From: Thermocrispum agreste DSM 44070 | GTDB lineage: Bacteria; Actinomycetota; Actinomycetes; Mycobacteriales; Pseudonocardiaceae | Assembly: GCF_000427905.1 (NCBI RefSeq) | Contig: NZ_KE386604.1 | Location: forward strand, 672,648 to 736,647 | Direction: 5' to 3' | DNA: 64,000 nucleotides | Shown: positions 55,728 to 64,000 of the stretch, piece after piece | How positions within the stretch are numbered: the stretch's first letter is position 1 | How the letters are laid out: each line of letters begins with the position of its first letter | Notes under the pieces: model-generated | Database searches by the model: none | What the model was told of the DNA's origin: nothing | The model's input: only the letters and a program-made list of their open reading frames with translations | Translations under genes and position numbers: made by a program

Positions 55728-56223
55728 ATGGACAAAGACGAGATCATCGAGCTGGTTGCGGGGTTTCCCGGTGTGCTGACTGTGCTGCCTGGCCCTGGTG
55801 ATGGCTCTCCGGAGATCAGCTGGGGGGGGGGACGCCTTCTTCTACTACGCACCGGACGGGGTGCCACCGGCGAAAGGGCAGCCGTTCGCGACGGTCGTGA
55901 CGAAGGATTACCCGGGGGACGAGGACTCACGGCTGGATCGTTCCGGCGTGTTCCGGGTGAACGTGTTCGCAGGGCGGGAGGCCTTCGAGCGCTGGACCGG
56001 TCGCTCGCCCCGCGAGGCCGCGGTGGAGAAGGTGGACGTGAGTCGGTTCGACGTGATCTTCGCGCACCCGGTCTACGGGTCGCTCGGATGGCTGGCCGTG
56101 GTCAATCCGGGCCCGCGCACCGAGGCGGCGGTGCGGGAACTGCTCGGCGAGGCGTGTCGGATCGCGCGGGCCAGGTACGAGCGGCGGGAACGACGCAGAC
56201 AGCGGGTGAGTGATCACCGGTGA
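55728..56223 (+). pseudogene. DUF6194 family protein, frameshifted at a G10 tract
   Basis: The N-terminal part (MDKDEIIELVAGFPGVLTVL... EISWGG) and the main part (DAFFYYAPDGVPPAKGQ... RLDRSGVFRVNVF... FAHPVYGSLGWLAVVNPG) are in different frames that meet in a run of ten G at 55822-55831. Nine G (or twelve) would restore one protein of ~164 residues with the family order WG-DAFFYY-LDRPGVFR-HPVYG. An ATG at 55798 could start the C-terminal part alone. This is a recent mutation, a sequencing error or a slippage switch. Function of the family is unknown. Confidence 0.8.
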
Positions 56224-56240
56224 GCACCGCGAATCTGGGG

Positions 56241-56246
56241 TAAGTT
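56241..56246 (+). promoter_or_regulatory. -10 element (TAAGTT) of a leaderless promoter
   Basis: TAAGTT followed by 7 nt and the ATG at 56254. Confidence 0.55.
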
Positions 56247-56253
56247 TCCCCGC

Positions 56254-56973
56254 ATGACCGCGCAGGGTCCGACGTGGCAGGCGGCGTCCGGCCCAGGACG
56301 TCCGTCGTCTCCGGCTGCGTATCGGCAACCGCCGCCTACGGCCGCTTACCGGCGCCCGCCGACGGCTGGTCCACCCCGTCGGCCGCGGCCTCCTCGGCCG
56401 CGCTGGCCGTTCGTGCTGATCGGTGTCGTGCTCGGTGCGGTGGCGCTGGTTGGCGGATATCTTGCGCTGGTCTTCTACAGCTCGGTCGGTGTTGCACCGC
56501 TGGCGGATCCGGTGCCCGAGGAGTGCACGGTGTCCGCCGAGCTGCTCGCCGAAGCCGGTACGCCGAGCTGGCAGAGCGGTCCGTTGCACATGCGTGACGG
56601 CGTGGAGGGTGTCTCCTGTCGCTGGGTCGCCGGGCCGGACGAGCATGTTCGTAAGCGGCAGCTGAGCGTGGAGGTCGACCGTTATCACGCCAAGCCCGCC
56701 GCGCAGGAAGCGGTCGTCGAGCTGACGGCCGGGCGGGGTGGCATGAGCGAGCTGAGCGATGTGGGTGACGAGGCGTTCGTGCGCGCCGTCGACGGGAACG
56801 CCGAACTCGTGGCCCGCCGTGGACGGACGGTCGTCGCGGTGCAGCTGGCTGGCTCCGACAAGACCTTCTTCAGCGGACTGCTCGGAGAATCGGAGGATGT
56901 CGCCGTGCCTGCCGAGCGACTGAAGAAGCTGGTCGTCGCCGTGGGCCGCGAATTGCTCGCCGACGCACGGTGA
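56254..56973 (+). CDS. Membrane-anchored extracytoplasmic protein (weakly DUF3558-like)
   Basis: 239 residues. A Pro/Arg/Ala-rich cytoplasmic N-terminus (1-50), one membrane segment (~51-75), and an extracytoplasmic domain of ~160 residues with two Cys (PEECTVSAELLAEAG and GVSCRWVAGPD) that can form a disulfide. The placement of Cys before an alpha-helix and in a CRW motif recalls DUF3558-type domains, but the match is weak. It has its own leaderless promoter. No partner is evident. Confidence 0.75.
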   Translation: MTAQGPTWQAASGPGRPSSPAAYRQPPPTAAYRRPPTAGPPRRPRPPRPRWPFVLIGVVLGAVALVGGYLALVFYSSVGVAPLADPVPEECTVSAELLAEAGTPSWQSGPLHMRDGVEGVSCRWVAGPDEHVRKRQLSVEVDRYHAKPAAQEAVVELTAGRGGMSELSDVGDEAFVRAVDGNAELVARRGRTVVAVQLAGSDKTFFSGLLGESEDVAVPAERLKKLVVAVGRELLADAR

Positions 56974-57341
56974 GTCGGTGAGGGTTCGGTGCGTCTGCAT
57001 CGCACCAGGTACCCTCCCGCCCACACCACGTCCTACCGTTCTGCGGGGTTTGCGATGGCCCGGGCTCTGCGGTCGATGCCGACGGCGTGACACGGCTGCC
57101 TTCCGTCGTTGGCCCACCGGGCGAACGACGGTTCTCACGCCCCGACGAACCGAGCGGACCACCCTGCCCGGCGGTCCTTGCGCCAGCAGGGGCCTGCGCT
57201 TGTTTCGGATGCCGTCGGTTACAGGTTGCTGCGATTGGTGCCGAATTCGTCGGGCGAGGGGTGCCTGGCGCGTTCTCAACCACTCCGACCTGTGGTTTTC
57301 CTCGGCCAGCTGACTCGATGGAATGGCCGGTGACGGTGCGC
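56974..57341. other. Intergenic region upstream of the SOS cassette
   Basis: About 370 bp without a supported gene, repeat or RNA that I can recognise. Open frames here run through the imuA' promoter and lack coding character. Confidence 0.5.
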
Positions 57342-57394
57342 TTGACAAGTGCCCCGGAGGTGGCGTTCACTATCACTATCGAACATATGTTCGA
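57342..57394 (+). promoter_or_regulatory. imuA'-imuB-dnaE2 promoter with perfect LexA (SOS) box
   Basis: TCGAAC-ATAT-GTTCGA at 57379-57394 is a perfect LexA box. A consensus -35 TTGACA is at 57342-57347, and the -10 lies in the TTCACTATCACTAT stretch just before the box. It predicts repression by LexA and induction by DNA damage. The imuA' ATG is 78 nt downstream. Confidence 0.92.
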
Positions 57395-57471
57395 GAACGA
57401 AGCCACCGTCGCTCCACGGTGGCCGATGACCGGGAGCTGCCGCCCGGTCGTGGTTTCCGGGAGGTGATGGG

Positions 57472-58197
57472 ATGTCGGGCGCGCGCACGTCCACGGTGCC
57501 AGAGGTGGCCGACACCGTGGATGCGGTCGCTCGGCTGGCGTCGTTGCCGGGGTTGACCACCGCGAGTGAGGTGGCAGCTGACGTTGCGGGAGCGTCAGCG
57601 ACGGGGAAGCTCCTTCCGGTGGTGCCCGAACTGGAGGCCGTGCTGCCCCTCAGGGGCCTGCGGAGGGGCAGCACGGTTTCGGTCACCGGGGCGCGGTCGG
57701 TGTTGCTCGCGCTGCTGGCCAGGGCGACCGCGGCGGGGTCGTGGGCCGCCGTGGTGGGGATTCCGGACGTCGGGTTGGCCGCCGCCGCCGAGCTGGGCGT
57801 CGAGCTGTGCAGGACGGCGCTGGTCCCGCGCCCGGGTCCGGACGTGGTGCGGGTGGCTGCGGCGTTGCTGGACGGGGTGGACATCGTCGTGGTGCCGGGC
57901 GGGACGAGCATGGCGGCGGCGTCCGCGCGCAGGCTGACCGCCCGGGTGCGGCACCGGGGCGGCGTGCTCGTCGCCGAAGGCCGATGGCCTGGGGCGGACG
58001 TGGAGTTGGTCTGCACGCCCGGCTCCTGGGACGGAGTGGACGAATTCGGGCGGGGCTACCTGTCGGCCCGCACCATGCGGATCCAGGGGCGCGGCAAGTC
58101 CTCGGCCCGGGTGCTGGAGACGACCGTGCTGCTGCCCGGGCCCAGCGGTGGTGTCGAAGCGGGCGAGCACGCGCGGAGGCTCGAGGTGGCGAGCTGA
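57472..58197 (+). CDS. imuA: ImuA' (RecA-like SOS mutagenesis accessory protein)
   Basis: 241 residues. A degenerate RecA/SulA-like fold: a Walker-A-like region reads RGSTVSVTGARSVLLALLARA, without the Gly-Lys-Thr of a working P-loop, and a Walker-B-like strand is VDIVVVPGG. In mycobacteria ImuA' works with ImuB and DnaE2 in error-prone bypass after damage. The ATG follows GGGAGGTGATGG. It overlaps imuB by one nucleotide. A LexA box lies 78-93 nt upstream. Confidence 0.9.
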   Translation: MSGARTSTVPEVADTVDAVARLASLPGLTTASEVAADVAGASATGKLLPVVPELEAVLPLRGLRRGSTVSVTGARSVLLALLARATAAGSWAAVVGIPDVGLAAAAELGVELCRTALVPRPGPDVVRVAAALLDGVDIVVVPGGTSMAAASARRLTARVRHRGGVLVAEGRWPGADVELVCTPGSWDGVDEFGRGYLSARTMRIQGRGKSSARVLETTVLLPGPSGGVEAGEHARRLEVAS

Positions 58198-60101
58198 TGC
58201 GGCAGCGAGTGACGAGGCGGTGGCGTGTTTCGCGGGCAGGCCAGGCGGTGCCGGAGCGGGAGGCGGCGCGATCGGTGGATACCCGTCCCAGCGATGCGGA
58301 TGCCGGGCAGTCCGGAGGAGGCAAAGCCGCGGCGAGTCCGGATGGCGCGGCCGGTGCGCAAGGCGCGTTTCCCGGGGATGCCGGTGCTGGGAGCTCCGGC
58401 TCCGGCGAACGATCCGCGGCGGATGCGCAGCAGGCGGCGCGGCTGGTGGTGGTGTGGTGTCCGGATTGGCCGGTGACGGCCGCGTGCGTGGCCGCCGGTG
58501 TTCCCCTGCACCATCCCGCGGCGGTGTTCGCGGCCAACCGGGTGGTGGCTTGCTCTGCGGTGGCGCGGCGCAACGGGGTCCGGCGCGGGATGCGCAGGCG
58601 GGAGGCGCAGGCGTCATGTCCGGAGCTGGCGGTGCTTGCGGTCGACCCGGCGCGCGACGCGCGGTTGTTCGAGCCGGTGGCCGCCGCGGTGGAAGAGCTG
58701 GTGGTCGGGGTGGACGTGGTGCGTCCCGGGGTGGTGGCCGCCCCGGTGGACGGGGCGCTGACCTACTTCGGCGACGAGCATCGGCTGGTGGAAAGCCTGG
58801 TGGGCCACGTGTCGGCCATGGCGGGGGTCGAGGTGCAGATCGGGATCGCCGACGGGTTGTTCGCCGCGCTGGCGGCGGCTCGCCGGTCGTGCGTGGTGGA
58901 GCCGGGCGGCAGCCGCAGGTTCCTGGCGCCGCTGCCGGTGACCGAGCTCGATCAGCCGGGCAGCGTCCTGGCCGAGTTCGACGGCTGTGCCGATCTGGTC
59001 GCCGATCTGGTCGACCTGTTGCGCAGGCTGGGGCTGCGCACCTTGGGGCAGTTCGCCGAGCTGCCGGAGCGGACGGTGAGTTCGCGGTTCGGCAGGCTCG
59101 GCATGCTGGCCCATCGGCTGGCCAGCGGCTTGTCCGAGCGGCCGCTGGACCGGCGCAAGCCGCCCGCCGAGCTGGCGGTGGAGGAGACGTTCGACGTCCC
59201 GGTCGGCACGGTGGAGGAGGCCGCCTACGTGGCGGAGCGGATGGCCGGGAAGCTGCACGCGAAGCTGGCGGGCCGGAACCTGGCCTGCACCCGGCTGGGC
59301 ATCTATGCGCGGACCCTCAGCGGTGAGGAGCTGTCCCGTGTGTGGCGCTGCGGCGGGACGGACGGCGGCACCAATGGCGTTCCGGTGGCCGCACGCGGCA
59401 TCGCGGACAGGGTGCGCTGGCAGTTCGACAGCTGGCTGCAGGGTGAGCAACGGCCGCAGAGCGGTGTGGTGACGCTCCGGCTGGAGCCGGAAGAGGTGGT
59501 CGAGGCCTCCCTGCTGCAACTGCACCTGTGGCGTGGTGGAGCTGGGGACAACCCGGCGGACGACGATGCAGACGAGCGGGCAGGCCGGGCGCTTGTCCAG
59601 GTGCAGCGGCTGCTCGGGCCGGAAGCCGTGGTCACCGCGGTGCTGGGCGGCGGGCGGGGCCCGGCCGAGCGGGTGCGGCTGGTGCCGTGGGGTGAGGCCA
59701 GGGGCGACGAGGAAACCCTGCGGCGTGGTGCGGGCGCGCAGCAGGAAGTTCCGACCTGGCCGGGCAGGCTTCCAGCGCCGTCGCCGGCGACAGTGCATCC
59801 GGAGCCGGTGCGCGCGGCGGTGGTCGATCGCCGGGGTTTGCCGGTGCGGATGACCGAGCGCGGGGTGCTGAACGCACCGCCTGCCCGGGTGGCGGTCGAC
59901 GGTGGGCCGTTGCGCGAGGTCACCGCGTGGGCGGGGCCGTGGCCGCTGGACGAACGGTGGTGGGATCCCCGCGCGGCCGGGCCTGCCGCACGGATCCAGG
60001 TGGTGGTGTCGGAAGGGCCCGCTGCGGCCGGCCGAGCGCTGCTGTTGCGCTGCCGCGAGCAGCAGAGCCCTCGCTGGCAGGTGGAAGGGGAGTACACGTA
60101 A
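58197..60101 (+). CDS. imuB: ImuB, catalytically inactive Y-family DNA polymerase homologue
   Basis: 634 residues from ATG 58197, which overlaps the imuA' stop. An Ala/Gly/Ser-rich extension of ~80 residues precedes the Y-family fold (~82-440). The metal-binding acids are missing: the first motif reads VVVWCPDWPV instead of xxDxDxF, and SIDE is PVDG. The HhH/fingers segment TLGQFAELPERTVSSRFG and the little-finger domain are present. ImuB is the adaptor that links DnaE2 to the beta clamp and ImuA'. The C-terminal ~190 residues (LPVRMTERGVLNAPPARV) match the ImuB tail. The last base of its TAA is the first of the dnaE2 ATG. Confidence 0.93.
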   Translation: MRQRVTRRWRVSRAGQAVPEREAARSVDTRPSDADAGQSGGGKAAASPDGAAGAQGAFPGDAGAGSSGSGERSAADAQQAARLVVVWCPDWPVTAACVAAGVPLHHPAAVFAANRVVACSAVARRNGVRRGMRRREAQASCPELAVLAVDPARDARLFEPVAAAVEELVVGVDVVRPGVVAAPVDGALTYFGDEHRLVESLVGHVSAMAGVEVQIGIADGLFAALAAARRSCVVEPGGSRRFLAPLPVTELDQPGSVLAEFDGCADLVADLVDLLRRLGLRTLGQFAELPERTVSSRFGRLGMLAHRLASGLSERPLDRRKPPAELAVEETFDVPVGTVEEAAYVAERMAGKLHAKLAGRNLACTRLGIYARTLSGEELSRVWRCGGTDGGTNGVPVAARGIADRVRWQFDSWLQGEQRPQSGVVTLRLEPEEVVEASLLQLHLWRGGAGDNPADDDADERAGRALVQVQRLLGPEAVVTAVLGGGRGPAERVRLVPWGEARGDEETLRRGAGAQQEVPTWPGRLPAPSPATVHPEPVRAAVVDRRGLPVRMTERGVLNAPPARVAVDGGPLREVTAWAGPWPLDERWWDPRAAGPAARIQVVVSEGPAAAGRALLLRCREQQSPRWQVEGEYT

Positions 60102-63100
60102 TGGGCTGGTTCAACTTGCCGCTGCCGTGGTCGGAGATGGAGCGCACGCTCTCCGGCCACCCCACGCAGCAGTCAGGCGACGGTGGAGACAGCCCGGCAT
60201 GGACGCGGCGCCGGGAGGGCTACTTCCGCCCGGACGACCTGGCGGAGCTGCAGTTCGACGACGACGCGGGAGCGCGGCCCCGGGTGCCGTACGCCGAGCT
60301 GCACTGCCACTCCAACTTCAGTTTCCTGGACGGTGCCAGCCACCCGGAGGAGCTGGTGGAAGAGGCGTCCCGGCTCGGCCTGGACGCCATCGCGCTGACC
60401 GATCACGACGGCATGTACGGCGCGGTCCGCTTTGCTCAGGCGGCCAAGGAGCTAGGGGTGCGCACGGTCTACGGAGCCGAGCTCGGTTTCGGCAGGCGGG
60501 ACGAGCCAGCCGGGCAGGCCGGCCGGTGGCCCGCCGGCCAGGAGCGTGAGCTCCCGCCGCAGCCGCAGGCCCGCTCCGGGCCCGCCGATCCCGCCGCGGA
60601 GCACCTGGTGCTGCTGGCCAGGGACGCGCAGGGCTATTCCGCGCTTTGCGCGGCGATCACCGACGGACAGCTGGCCGGTCACGAGGACCCGGAGAACCGG
60701 CTGGCGGAGAAGGGCAGGCCGCGGTATTCGCTGCCGGAGGTGGCCGAGCGGGTCGCCGGGCGGGTGGCGGTTCTGACCGGGTGCCGGAAAGGCCCGCTGC
60801 GCTCGGTGCTGCCGTCGCCGGACGCCCCGCGGGAAGCACGCGTCGAAGGCTACCGGCGGGCGGCGCAGCGCTTGCGGGAGCTGACTGCCCTGTTCGGCAA
60901 GGACAACGTCTACGTGGAGCTGTTCGATCACGGCCTTCCGGCCGACACGGCCCACAACGACACCATGGCGGCGCTGGCCGCGGAGTTCGGCCTGCCCACG
61001 GTGGCCACCACCGGCGCGCATTACGTCACCCCGTCCCGGGGCAGGCTGGCCGCGACGCTGGCGGCGATCAGGGCCAGGCGCAGCCTCGACGAGCTGGACG
61101 GATGGTTGCCGCCGTCGGCGGGGGCCCACCTGCGCTCCGGTGCCGAGATGCAAGCGCGCTTCGCGCGGTATCCGGGGGCCGTCCAGCGCGCCGCTTTGCT
61201 GGGAGTGGAGTGCGCGTTCGATCTCGAGCTCATCGCGCCGGACCTGCCGCCGTTCGACGTGCCGCCCGGCCACAACGAGACGAGCTGGCTGATCCAGCTG
61301 ACCTACGAAGGCGCGGTGGCGCGCTACGGCACGCGCTACCAGAACCCGAAGGCCTACGCCCAGATCGAGCACGAACTCAAGGTGATCACCGAGCTGAACT
61401 TTCCCGGCTACTTCCTGATCGTGGCCGACATCGTGCGGTTCTGCCGGGAGAACGACATCCTCTGCCAGGGGCGCGGCTCGGCGGCCAACTCGGCGGTGTG
61501 CTACGCGCTGGGCATCACCAACGTCGACCCGGTCGCGCACGGCCTGCTGTTCGAGCGCTTCCTGGCGCCGGAGCGGGACGGCCCGCCGGACATCGACGTC
61601 GACATCGAGTCCGATCGCCGCGAAGAGGTGATCCAGTACGTCTACCGCAAGTACGGCAGGCTGAAGGCCGCCCAGGTGGCCAACGTCATCACCTACCGGG
61701 CCCGGTCGGCGGTACGGGACGTGGCCAGGGCGCTGGGGTATGCGCCGGGGCAGCAGGACGCCTGGAGCAAGCAGATCGACCGGTGGACAACCCACGCGGC
61801 GAACGCGGACAACGACGTGCCCGACGAGGTCGTCGACCTGGCCAATCAGCTCGGTGACTTTCCGCGCCACCTCGGCATCCACTCCGGCGGGATGGTGCTG
61901 GCGGACCGACCGGTGAGCGAGATCTGCCCGGTGGAGTGGGCGCGGATGCCCGGGCGCAGCGTGCTGCAGTGGGACAAGGACGACTGCGCCGCGGTCGGCC
62001 TGGTGAAGTTCGACCTGCTGGGGCTCGGCATGCTCTCGGCCATCAAGTACGCCGTGGAGATGGTGCGCGACTACCAGGGCATCCACATCGACCTGGCCAA
62101 GTTGCCGCTGGAGGACCCGAAGGTCTACGACATGCTGTGCCGGGGCGACGCGGTGGGTGTCTTCCAGGTGGAGAGCCGGGCGCAGCTGGCCACCTTGCCG
62201 CGGCTGAAGCCGCGCACCATCAAGGACCTCGCCATCGAGGTCGCGCTGATCCGGCCGGGGCCGATCCAGGGCGGGTCGGTGCACCCCTACATCCGGCGCC
62301 GCGCCGGGGTGGAGAAGGTCACCTACGACCATCCGCTGACCGAAAGGGCGCTGCGCAAGACGCTCGGCGTGCCGCTGTTCCAGGAACAGTTGATGCAGCT
62401 GGCCATCGACGTCGCCGGGTTCGACCCGGCGGAGGCCGACGAGCTGCGCAGAGCCATCGGCGCGAAGAGATCCGTGCGCCGGATGGAGGCGTTGCGGCAA
62501 CGCTTCTACGACGGTGCCGCGGCCAACGGTGTCGACCAGCCCACCGCCGAGCGGATCTTCGCCAAGCTGGTCGCGTTCGCCAACTTCGGCTTCCCGGAAA
62601 GCCATGCGTTGAGCTTCGCGTACTTGGTCTTCGCCAGCGCGTACCTGAAGTGCTACTTTCCCGCGGCGTTCTGCGCAGCGCTGCTCCGCGCGCAGCCCAT
62701 GGGCTTCTACTCGCCGCAGTCGTTGGTGGCCGATGCCCGCCGGCACGGCGTGACGGTGCTGGGGGCGGACGTGAACGCCAGCCTGGCGCATACCACATTG
62801 CGCCCGGACCCCGATGGTGGCGAGCCTGCGGTGCTGCTGGGGCTGTCGTCGGTGCGCACGCTCGGTACGGAGCCTGCCGAGCGCATCGTCGCCGAACGCC
62901 GGGCGCACGGGCCGTACCGCAGCATGACCGATCTGGCCAGGCGGGTGCGACTGACCACGCCGAAGATCGAAGCCCTGGCCACCGCTGGCGCGTTCCGCGA
63001 GCTGGAGCCCGATCGGCGCAAGGCGTTGTGGTCCGCGGGGGCGGTCGCGCAGGAGCGGCCGGAGAAGTTGCCGGACAGCGGCGTGGGTGTGGAAGCGCCG

Positions 63101-63535
63101 CCGCTGCCCGGGATGGAGAAGGTGGAAGTTGCGATGGCCGACGTGTGGGCCACCGGGTTGTCGCCGGACAGCTTCCCGATCCAGTTCCACCGGGAAAGGC
63201 TGGACAGGCTGGGTGCGGTGCCTGCGGCCAAGCTGGTCGAGATCCCGCACGGGACCCGGGTGCTGATCGGCGGGGCGGTGACGCACCGACAGCGACCGGC
63301 CACTGCCAACGGCATCACGTTCCTCAACCTCGAGGACGAGACGGGGATGGTCAACGTGGTGTGCACCAAGGGGTTGTGGGCGCGCTACGCCACGATCGCT
63401 CGTTCCAGCCCGGCGCTGCTGGTCCGGGGAGTGGTGGAACATGCCGCGCGCGGCGCGGGTGTGGTGAGCGTGCTGGCCGACAAACTGCAGCACCTCGACG
63501 TGCGGATCCGCACCAAGTCGCGTGATTTCCATTGA
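60101..63535 (+). CDS. dnaE2: Error-prone DNA polymerase DnaE2
   Basis: 1144 residues. The N-terminal PHP domain starts at ~63 (AELHCHSNFSFLDGAS, His68/His70), with a low-complexity insert at ~130-165. The C-family palm has PDIDVDIESD with acidic residues 497, 499 and 501, preceded by CQGRGSAANSAVCY. The tandem HhH is around LRRAIGAKRSVRRMEALR, and the C-terminal OB domain around HGTRVLIGGAVTHRQRP. It carries out translesion synthesis and induced mutagenesis under SOS control. Start overlaps imuB, so all three proteins come from one coupled transcript. Confidence 0.97.
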   Translation: MGWFNLPLPWSEMERTLSGHPTQQSGDGGDSPAWTRRREGYFRPDDLAELQFDDDAGARPRVPYAELHCHSNFSFLDGASHPEELVEEASRLGLDAIALTDHDGMYGAVRFAQAAKELGVRTVYGAELGFGRRDEPAGQAGRWPAGQERELPPQPQARSGPADPAAEHLVLLARDAQGYSALCAAITDGQLAGHEDPENRLAEKGRPRYSLPEVAERVAGRVAVLTGCRKGPLRSVLPSPDAPREARVEGYRRAAQRLRELTALFGKDNVYVELFDHGLPADTAHNDTMAALAAEFGLPTVATTGAHYVTPSRGRLAATLAAIRARRSLDELDGWLPPSAGAHLRSGAEMQARFARYPGAVQRAALLGVECAFDLELIAPDLPPFDVPPGHNETSWLIQLTYEGAVARYGTRYQNPKAYAQIEHELKVITELNFPGYFLIVADIVRFCRENDILCQGRGSAANSAVCYALGITNVDPVAHGLLFERFLAPERDGPPDIDVDIESDRREEVIQYVYRKYGRLKAAQVANVITYRARSAVRDVARALGYAPGQQDAWSKQIDRWTTHAANADNDVPDEVVDLANQLGDFPRHLGIHSGGMVLADRPVSEICPVEWARMPGRSVLQWDKDDCAAVGLVKFDLLGLGMLSAIKYAVEMVRDYQGIHIDLAKLPLEDPKVYDMLCRGDAVGVFQVESRAQLATLPRLKPRTIKDLAIEVALIRPGPIQGGSVHPYIRRRAGVEKVTYDHPLTERALRKTLGVPLFQEQLMQLAIDVAGFDPAEADELRRAIGAKRSVRRMEALRQRFYDGAAANGVDQPTAERIFAKLVAFANFGFPESHALSFAYLVFASAYLKCYFPAAFCAALLRAQPMGFYSPQSLVADARRHGVTVLGADVNASLAHTTLRPDPDGGEPAVLLGLSSVRTLGTEPAERIVAERRAHGPYRSMTDLARRVRLTTPKIEALATAGAFRELEPDRRKALWSAGAVAQERPEKLPDSGVGVEAPPLPGMEKVEVAMADVWATGLSPDSFPIQFHRERLDRLGAVPAAKLVEIPHGTRVLIGGAVTHRQRPATANGITFLNLEDETGMVNVVCTKGLWARYATIARSSPALLVRGVVEHAARGAGVVSVLADKLQHLDVRIRTKSRDFH

Positions 63536-63631
63536 GTAGGACGCGTGGGGCTCCGCCGAGCAGGACGGGTGGGGTTCTGTCGGGCAGGGCGGATGCCGGA
63601 CTCGGTTGAGCAGGCCGAGTGCCGGATCGTG
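63534..63631. repeat. Imperfect ~24-bp tandem repeats after dnaE2
   Basis: About four decaying copies of a ~24-bp unit with core GAGCAGGACGGGTGGGG, starting at 63534, 63558, 63582 and 63608. The rest of the gap to 63838 holds no supported gene. It includes ACCAA-TTGGG-TTGGT near 63782, which may be an operator for the next gene. Confidence 0.5.
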
Positions 63632-63838
63632 CGGCCGTTGCCATCCAGGGCATCAGTCGTACCGAACCCGGCAACCACCGCTCCTTGATCGGCGAACCAC
63701 GAGAAGGTGACGGGAGGGGGTGATTACGGCGGGAAGCACCTCGGTGTGACCCACGACATAGGTATCGAAGTAGGTGGTTTGACCAATTGGGTTGGTTTCC
63801 GCCTCCACGGCAGCATCGACGCTGGCAAGGAGGTCACC

Positions 63839-64000
63839 ATGAACGCAGCCGACGTTCTCGAGCTGGAAAAGATCGCGATCACCCAGTTGGTCGCGCACAG
63901 CGACATCTGGGCCGACCTGGCGGAGCCCACCCCGCAACGGAACGCTGGCGCATCCGTCAGCGCCGACTCCGTGCGGAGGTTGGAGCAGCTGGGCCTCGTG
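63839..64000 (+). CDS. Unidentified protein, 5' end only (truncated by the window)
   Basis: 54 codons are visible from ATG 63839, with AAGGAGG 7 nt upstream; the frame is open to the window end. The product begins MNAADVLELEKIAITQLVAH and continues with an acidic, helix-rich stretch and ADSVRRLEQLGLV. No family is recognisable from this fragment. The excellent ribosome-binding site and the break in the antisense frames support a real gene. Confidence 0.7.
   Translation, partial: MNAADVLELEKIAITQLVAHSDIWADLAEPTPQRNAGASVSADSVRRLEQLGLV

Noticed and set aside
57087-57467. 127-codon plus-strand ORF upstream of imuA'
   Set aside because: It runs through the -35, -10 and LexA box of the imuA' promoter and has no coding signature.

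Overview
This is a very high-GC actinobacterial chromosome segment, most likely from the Pseudonocardiaceae (a Saccharopolyspora-like organism is my best guess). The reasons are strong third-position G/C, a WhiB protein, a BldM-type regulator, a SigD/ShbA-RsdA pair, an actinobacterial LexA box, many leaderless promoters (TANNNT, 6-9 nt, then the start codon), and gene order matching two known actinobacterial blocks. I see no CRISPR array, tRNA/rRNA gene, insertion sequence or prophage. Most of the window is conserved core chromosome.

Layout. 0-3 kb: a truncated Gly/Pro-rich, possibly type VII-associated protein and two small companions. 3-12 kb: an alpha/beta hydrolase, glmS, then nnr-alr-hydrolase-tsaE and tsaB-rimI-tsaD (cell-wall amino sugar and D-Ala supply, NAD(P)HX repair, tRNA t6A synthesis). 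12-17 kb: a PhoD-like phosphatase, a membrane protein, and groES-groEL1 under a CIRCE/HrcA operator. 17.7-23 kb: developmental and stress regulators (whiB, a MerR-like regulator, bldM, shbA/sigD with its anti-sigma gene rsdA). 23-30 kb: guaB, guaB3, a GMC/cholesterol-oxidase-like gene and guaA. This order follows M. tuberculosis Rv3436c-Rv3396c. 29.6-33.4 kb: an envelope-stress module of a PspC/LiaF-like protein divergent from a PspC-fused sensor kinase and a LuxR-type regulator. 33.5-40.4 kb: a Leu/Val dehydrogenase, a Ser/Thr kinase next to a predicted pseudokinase, and three membrane proteins.

40.5-55 kb follows M. tuberculosis Rv0948c-Rv0957: chorismate mutase, PcrA/UvrD1 helicase, M23 peptidase, sucC-sucD, a DUF5336 protein, a PerM/DUF6350 protein, purN-purH. 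A large membrane protein is inserted. 55-64 kb: a double-MerR regulator, a frameshifted DUF6194 gene, a membrane-anchored protein, and the SOS mutagenesis cassette imuA'-imuB-dnaE2 behind a perfect LexA box.

The most interesting signal is upstream of chorismate mutase on the minus strand. A 20-codon leader ORF contains Phe-Phe-Tyr, with two consecutive TTT codons that are rare here. It is followed by mutually exclusive hairpins (pause, antiterminator, terminator), the architecture of a ribosome-mediated Phe/Tyr transcription attenuator. Other notable points are a second perfect LexA box with no known SOS gene behind it, a pseudokinase lacking both catalytic Asp residues beside an active kinase, a BldM orthologue with Gly at the phospho-acceptor position, and a G10 tract that frameshifts a gene.
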